NCBI GenBank assembly: GCA_002314465.1
Contig: DCGA01000063.1
Coordinates: forward strand, 34,427-45,168
DNA from: a bacterium UBA1790
Lineage (GTDB): Bacteria > Bacteroidota > Bacteroidia > Bacteroidales > Muribaculaceae
Direction: 5' to 3'
DNA length: 10,742 nucleotides
Shown here: in pieces, positions 8,201-10,742 of the stretch
How the letters are laid out: every line of letters begins with the position of its first letter
Numbering within the stretch: the stretch's first letter is position 1
Position numbers and translations under genes: made by a program
The notes under the pieces: model-generated
What the model was told of the DNA's origin: nothing
What the model saw: only the letters and a program-made list of their open reading frames with translations
Databases searched by the model: none

Positions 8201-9370
8201 TTTTGAGATATCGTAGTAGGCATATCCGTTGTTCCACAAGTATGCGGGGATATCAAGGTTTGAAGTCTGGTTTTGTCCGTTATTACTGAAGATGATTTTA
8301 TTGTATTTTTCAGCCACGCAATTGATGGTTATCTTCCACCAACCGTTTGCGTCAGTCTCCATTGCTGTTCCGGGCCATGCATGGTTATTGCCACTGCTGC
8401 CCCACATGTATGCGTAAGGAGTTTCCCAACTGTTACCCTTGAAATAAATGGTGAAATCATAGGTCTTTATGATTGTATAAGTAGCATCGGCTGTCGCAAG
8501 TTGTGCTCCAGTGCCGTCAACTATTTGTGCATTGATTGTTGTGGTCTCTGTAACGGGAATTGCTTCAGTGTAATTACCCCAATCACCTGTGCCGTTAAAA
8601 CGATATTGGAGTACGCTTCCGTCGGGAGCGTCATTGGCTGTCAATGTTACATTCTGAGCCTCGTTGTATTCACCGCCGGCAGGATTAATTGTGATTGAAG
8701 CCACAATTTTCTTGGTGATAGTGATAGTCTCGGTGCTGGGATTAAACGTGAATATACACAGGTTTCCTGTTGTGGGATTTCCAACCAATGTGGGAGAAGA
8801 CACCCAAGTGCTACCGCCGTCTGCATTGGTGGTATTCCAGTTACAGCCGGTGCCACCATAATTTGCCTCAAGGCTGTATGTACCATCACCATTGTCAATG
8901 GTAAGTTCTTTCCATGACCATGAACTTCCACCCCAAGGGTGCTTCAGGTAATAATGCACTTCTACGGGCTCTGGATCTGAAGCCTGCTCGACTTTCAATG
9001 TTAAGTTTGAAAGGTCAAGCGTTAAAGTTGCATTTGTAATGTCTCCTTCGACTGTAATGTTAGCTCCATTAGACTTCAACGCTGCAGTTGAGTTTATCTT
9101 GAGCTTGTCATTACTGCCGTAATTGATGCTGCCCCAAGATGCATCTGCAACTTTAAGCTGGACACCGTTAGAAAGACTTACTCCTGTTAGTGTGAAAACG
9201 TTTGAATCGTCCGTGGTTTGGAACTCCCAATCAGAAGAAGTTCCCCAACTGTTCATGCTTCCTCGCAGGTAAATGCCAGAGCCGGCGCTTGCCTGACTCG
9301 CGGTCAGCAAGAATACAGTCAATAAAAGTAAAACTCGTGAGAATCGAGTCTTAAAACTGTTGTAGTTCAT
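5276..9370 (-). CDS. Giant secreted multimodular protein with starch-binding-type modules and T9SS-like C-terminal tail
   Basis: This 1364-residue protein has a classical signal peptide (cleavage likely after Ala-Ser-Ala29). Apparent modules are as follows. At 30-128 is a beta-sandwich beginning IYLRGSMNSW, like the N-terminal glucan-binding modules of Bacteroidales amylases and SusE/SusF. A second related module spans 136-221. At 222-300 is an Ig-like domain of the chitobiase C-terminal type. At 303-393 is a starch-binding module of the CBM26 type (YFKG, YAYMWG, WPGT, IIFSNN). At 420-515 is another YLMGG-type sandwich, and at 660-750 a Trp/Gly-rich module. At 756-870 is a fibronectin-III-like domain, followed by a long Ala/Val/Asn-rich region. 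Residues 1311-1364 resemble a T9SS type A sorting domain (VRYYNAAGM, a Gly-Met-Asn-Ile-Val-Val strand, terminal KVVK). No glycoside-hydrolase catalytic domain is recognised. It is probably a cell-surface or secreted polysaccharide binder. The ATG at 9370 follows an AT-rich leader with its own promoter. No SusC/SusD genes lie beside it. Confidence 0.85.
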   Translation of the reverse strand: MNYNSFKTRFSRVLLLLTVFLLTASQASAGSGIYLRGSMNSWGTSSDWEFQTTDDSNVFTLTGVSLSNGVQLKVADASWGSINYGSNDKLKINSTAALKSNGANITVEGDITNATLTLDLSNLTLKVEQASDPEPVEVHYYLKHPWGGSSWSWKELTIDNGDGTYSLEANYGGTGCNWNTTNADGGSTWVSSPTLVGNPTTGNLCIFTFNPSTETITITKKIVASITINPAGGEYNEAQNVTLTANDAPDGSVLQYRFNGTGDWGNYTEAIPVTETTTINAQIVDGTGAQLATADATYTIIKTYDFTIYFKGNSWETPYAYMWGSSGNNHAWPGTAMETDANGWWKITINCVAEKYNKIIFSNNGQNQTSNLDIPAYLWNNGYAYYDISKGEWTEQLESIPVYPRGVQSETELAAYDFANNPVVYLMGGRLNDNRISPEWQMAKGEDGKYHLNGFAMRSMSDLKVRKYTSMTDYTESAETSVDCDDNSAALAEGKLYNVTYDAEAGTITCTEDASAAGHMPFVSLVGYAMQQDQLYTTPRGVEGKPANLTTAKGWQEGWLQYDENGKLLKDRSGNVMYSTMWPPRNPVYFTANVEGERQYSSDQMTFKAQTNASGVYETKTGAEWKAELQAGENGEAYANLGTGDYELKDNVNYVRYVVPDIWYVGSAKIWTGWGGQVYTDDNGGHHAEWGNHANWGFGNLKSDDQDGTEISAEQPYYLSTLDGYNGNFKFTAPTYFKTIEFFYNVDAKNESRLYTTLAYGRAQIEAQSHKDGETYDYGQYRPQVTIPEGNTVQSYIIRCYDASNDKLVALNNGIVAQGEGDPSNTSFVNDVVGLAEGKYYYEMEVVFNVAGGSERTSVVRSNPFIIYFPGVYTLEPVALQLVEMEGTDHSYVTYNKNTENAPLYYVDVNADGSLANVTAVPEENRSNVFGTFSDNTKVNWSDKVLVIAPVPAQYKLDAEKEDAAVSLDGILNYTLNNETTVTKQSNGSMAYLDNSGKFTDKVFKAVMNYSDVTAGVNKVSEGKPATTEMARPNPVAQNASVVVEKVANTETISVDGANIAANYYKVNVELPFGDANVAADASQPAYVVNVNGTKTIYAPVAGEQHKLSFASINPEEFSQSVEVTAVYQDANGNYLLDANTGEAATASAEAVGFKKNAQNEIGAFAAAFADSKKLGKIAAVNSLAYVQDSESDEVGDNALDQELYKTTIKLADTEVYNKYLGFEKLTFMANPSDEDYNETALWFTPGDGISEGTAISIDITPVYPILIEGTMQASGLTQVTTGAASAPALKEGATYAALYGNTTTATMANGIVTAVDGISAEQGVSSVRYYNAAGMMSETPFDGMNIVVTTYNDGTTRASKVVK

Positions 9371-9411
9371 AATTATATTAGTTTTTTGTTATTTGTTTAT
9401 GTTCTAACCAA

Positions 9412-9452
9412 TGTGAGTCACAAATTTAGTATATATAATTAAGGTGTGAGTC
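9412..9452. repeat. Palindrome and repeated octamer around the giant gene's promoter
   Basis: TGTGAGTCACA (9412-9422) is an 11-base palindrome with arms TGTGA/TCACA about a single central base. Its first eight bases, TGTGAGTC, recur exactly at 9445-9452, 33 bases away or close to three helical turns. Read on the minus strand, one copy covers the expected transcription start and the edge of the -7 box, and the other covers the -33 position. This suggests an operator pair, but no regulator gene is in view. Short repeats of this size can also occur by chance. Confidence 0.45.
9421..9428 (-). promoter_or_regulatory. Predicted promoter (-7 box) of the giant secreted-protein gene
   Basis: On the minus strand this reads TAAATTTG, matching TAnnTTTG. 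Transcription would start near 9414 and give a leader of about 43 AT-rich bases. No clear TTTG -33 box is found. Instead the expected -33 position is occupied by the octamer repeat at 9445-9452. Confidence 0.6.
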
Positions 9453-9464
9453 GTTCAACAAGTG

Positions 9465-9507
9465 AAAACAAAAAAAAACATACGCAAACGATTGCACGTT
9501 TGCGTAT
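9465..9507 (-). terminator. Strong intrinsic terminator of the DMT transporter transcript
   Basis: Bases 9480-9490 pair perfectly over 11 positions with 9497-9507 around the loop ATTGCA. On the minus strand the hairpin is followed by a run of about 14 mostly T residues (complement of 9465-9478). It lies 26 bases past the DMT stop codon and about 50 bases before the next promoter on the same strand, so it separates the two units. Confidence 0.9.
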
Positions 9508-9532
9508 ATATGTTTCCTTTTTGCGAAATGCC

Positions 9533-10423
9533 TTATTCCACAGCCTCTTCTTGCTCTGACTTTTGCAGGATTAACAGTAATACCGACACGATAATTGCAA
9601 CAAATCCCAGTGCGATTACCACTGTAAATTTTTCCTTGAAAACAAATACGCCTATCAGCATTGCTGTGAGTGGTTCAAGTGCTCCGAGGATAGACGTGAG
9701 CGTACTGCCTATCTGCTTCAGTCCCATGATTAGCGTGAAGTTTGACACGGCGGTGGGAATCAGTCCTAACAGCAACAGATTGATAAAAATCATCGGACTT
9801 GATGCTGTTACCAGTCCTCCGCTAAACGGGCTCACCGATACCAGCTGCAATGTACTGAACAGGAATACATAGAACGTGAGTTTGCTGCTCTCTATCTTTC
9901 TCACCTTGAGCATTGGCACGAGAACAAGGTAAATGGCATAGGTGAGGCCGGCCATCAATTCAATGAATACGCCCCACGCCGAGCATTGCCCTCCCGGTTC
10001 ATATCCCGACAGGCACGCCACTCCCACCACTGCGAGCACGATGGCGATGGCTGTGCGCAGCGTGAGTTTCTCGTGGAAAAACATCATCATGATGATGCAG
10101 GTGAACACGGGGTAGGAGAATTGTATGGTGGTGGCTGCTCCGCTGTCCATGAACTGGTATCCGTATATCAGCGTAAACGCCCCCAGGTTATTGAAGATGG
10201 CAAGTACAAAGATGCGCCATGCGTCCGAAAACGATATCTTCAGGTTCTGCCCCTGGCACAGTGTTATCACCAGCATTGCAAGGCATGCCAGGCCGTAGCG
10301 GTGGGTGATAACCGACACGGTGTCCATACCCGACGCCAGACATGGCATCGAGAAGAGGGGTATCATGCCGAACGTGCATGATGATATCATCGCTTCAATA
10401 AATCCTTTAGTCTTATTTGTCAT
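9533..10423 (-). CDS. DMT-superfamily (EamA) inner-membrane transporter
   Basis: This 296-residue membrane protein is made of two tandem EamA repeats (about residues 7-140 and 148-287), giving ten predicted transmembrane helices. That is the normal size for drug/metabolite transporters of this family. Family hallmarks are a conserved Arg42 in the second helix region, Tyr104-Pro105 in the fourth, and the helix-end motifs HEKLT (about 117-121) and LEPLTA...FKEKFT (about 249-267), which recur at matching places in each half. The substrate cannot be inferred. EamA proteins export or import amino acids, purines and other small metabolites. The short acidic C-terminal tail (KSEQEEAVE) should lie in the cytoplasm. 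The start is the ATG at 10423. The upstream transporter gene on the same strand ends 57 bases before it, so co-transcription is likely. Confidence 0.9.
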   Translation of the reverse strand: MTNKTKGFIEAMISSCTFGMIPLFSMPCLASGMDTVSVITHRYGLACLAMLVITLCQGQNLKISFSDAWRIFVLAIFNNLGAFTLIYGYQFMDSGAATTIQFSYPVFTCIIMMMFFHEKLTLRTAIAIVLAVVGVACLSGYEPGGQCSAWGVFIELMAGLTYAIYLVLVPMLKVRKIESSKLTFYVFLFSTLQLVSVSPFSGGLVTASSPMIFINLLLLGLIPTAVSNFTLIMGLKQIGSTLTSILGALEPLTAMLIGVFVFKEKFTVVIALGFVAIIVSVLLLILQKSEQEEAVE

Positions 10424-10462
10424 TGTTTTAGGGTCGGTGATTGAGGTTTCTTGTTTTAGGGT
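10423..10462 (-). repeat. Tandem-spaced 12-base repeat in the DMT gene leader
   Basis: TTGTTTTAGGGT (plus strand) occurs at 10423-10434 and 10451-10462, 28 bases apart. A degraded third copy TTGTTTCAGG follows at 10462-10471. On the minus strand these read as ACCCTAAAACAA units directly in front of the ATG. No -7 box was found here. They may be a regulatory or translational leader element, or a small local duplication. Confidence 0.4.
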
Positions 10463-10480
10463 TGTTTCAGGTATTAGCGC

Positions 10481-10742
10481 TTATAGAAATATCAGTAGTA
10501 TTATTTGTGCGAGTATCACTCGCATGAACATGCTCAATGGATACACGGTTGCATAGGCTACACTCGGCCGGTCGCTGTGCAACACATCGCTCGAGTAGTT
10601 CATCGCCATGGGGTTGGCCATTGCGCCGCACAGCATGCCGCACACGGTGCCATAGTCTATCTTCATCAGTCGCAGTGCTATGATTCCCACAATGAGTACC
10701 GGAACAATTGTCAGCGCAAAGCCCGATGCAAGCCAGGCGAGT
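10481..10742 (-). CDS. AspT/YidE-type transporter, C-terminal 87 residues (cut by window edge)
   Basis: The frame is open to the right edge of the window and stops at 10481. The visible end is two or three hydrophobic helices with LAWLASGFALTIVP, then a GTVCGMLCGAMANPMAM segment and the ending YATVYPLSMFMRVILAQ. This pattern (Gly-rich helix followed by a Thr/Asn-Pro motif, and a YATVYPL...R...AQ last helix) is typical of the second half of the aspartate-alanine exchanger family and the YidE/YbjL putative transporters, inner-membrane proteins of about 550 residues. The substrate is unknown in most members. An internal GTG at 10690 is not the real start. It is followed by the DMT gene after 57 bases. 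Confidence 0.75.
   Translation of the reverse strand, partial: LAWLASGFALTIVPVLIVGIIALRLMKIDYGTVCGMLCGAMANPMAMNYSSDVLHSDRPSVAYATVYPLSMFMRVILAQIILLIFL

Noticed and set aside
5276..9370. Polysaccharide-utilisation locus
   Set aside because: The starch-binding modules suggest it, but no SusC, SusD, glycoside hydrolase or sensor gene is in the window. The neighbours are a pseudouridine synthase and general transporters.
9412..9422. CRP/FNR-type binding site
   Set aside because: The half-sites TGTGA and TCACA match, but they are separated by one base instead of six, so the standard dimer site is not formed.
1..10742. CRISPR array, mobile element, prophage or RNA gene
   Set aside because: No regularly spaced repeats, transposase or integrase motifs, terminal inverted repeats or tRNA/rRNA-like sequence were seen. 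The few repeats are short and confined to promoter or leader regions.

Overview
The window looks like chromosomal DNA of an anaerobic member of the order Bacteroidales (a Prevotella- or Muribaculaceae-like gut or oral bacterium). Three things suggest this. Two or three promoters carry the Bacteroidetes -7 element TAnnTTTG. The starts lack Shine-Dalgarno sequences and sit in AT-rich leaders. A very large secreted protein combines starch-binding-type modules with a C-terminal tail of the type IX secretion (T9SS) kind. I cannot name the species from sequence alone.

Layout, left to right. Positions 1-285 hold no gene but carry a -7 box (185-192) and a structured leader. A two-gene plus-strand operon follows: a small predicted outer-membrane beta-barrel protein (286-1008) and a lipoprotein metallophosphoesterase (1005-2171). 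Their stop and start codons overlap, and the operon ends at a strong intrinsic terminator (2179-2211). A second plus-strand unit has its own promoter near 2365 and encodes an exported serine hydrolase of the beta-lactamase/penicillin-binding-protein fold (2397-3545). Next comes a 541-residue RluA-type pseudouridine synthase (3575-5200) with an unusual coiled-coil and cysteine-rich N-terminal half.

The right half is on the minus strand. A 1364-residue secreted multimodular protein (9370 down to 5276) converges with the pseudouridine synthase gene, and the two share a bidirectional terminator at about 5222-5257. Upstream of it are its own promoter, with a palindrome and a repeated octamer around the -7 box (9412-9452), then a strong minus-strand terminator (9465-9507). 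That terminator ends the next gene upstream, a DMT/EamA-family membrane transporter (10423-9533). The window edge cuts the last gene, the C-terminal 87 residues of an AspT/YidE-type transporter (10742-10481), which probably shares a transcript with the DMT gene.

How the genes fit together: at least four compact transcription units are separated by recognisable terminators. The two cell-envelope genes at the left are translationally coupled and probably cooperate. The giant protein probably binds alpha-glucan or a similar polysaccharide outside the cell, but no SusC/SusD pair or glycoside hydrolase is visible, so this is not a recognisable polysaccharide-utilisation locus. I see no CRISPR array, transposase, phage gene, tRNA or rRNA. 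Most of the window is ordinary housekeeping and envelope content. The points most worth a second look are the coupled barrel/phosphoesterase pair, the giant modular protein with its palindrome-flanked promoter, and the cysteine-rich extension of the pseudouridine synthase.
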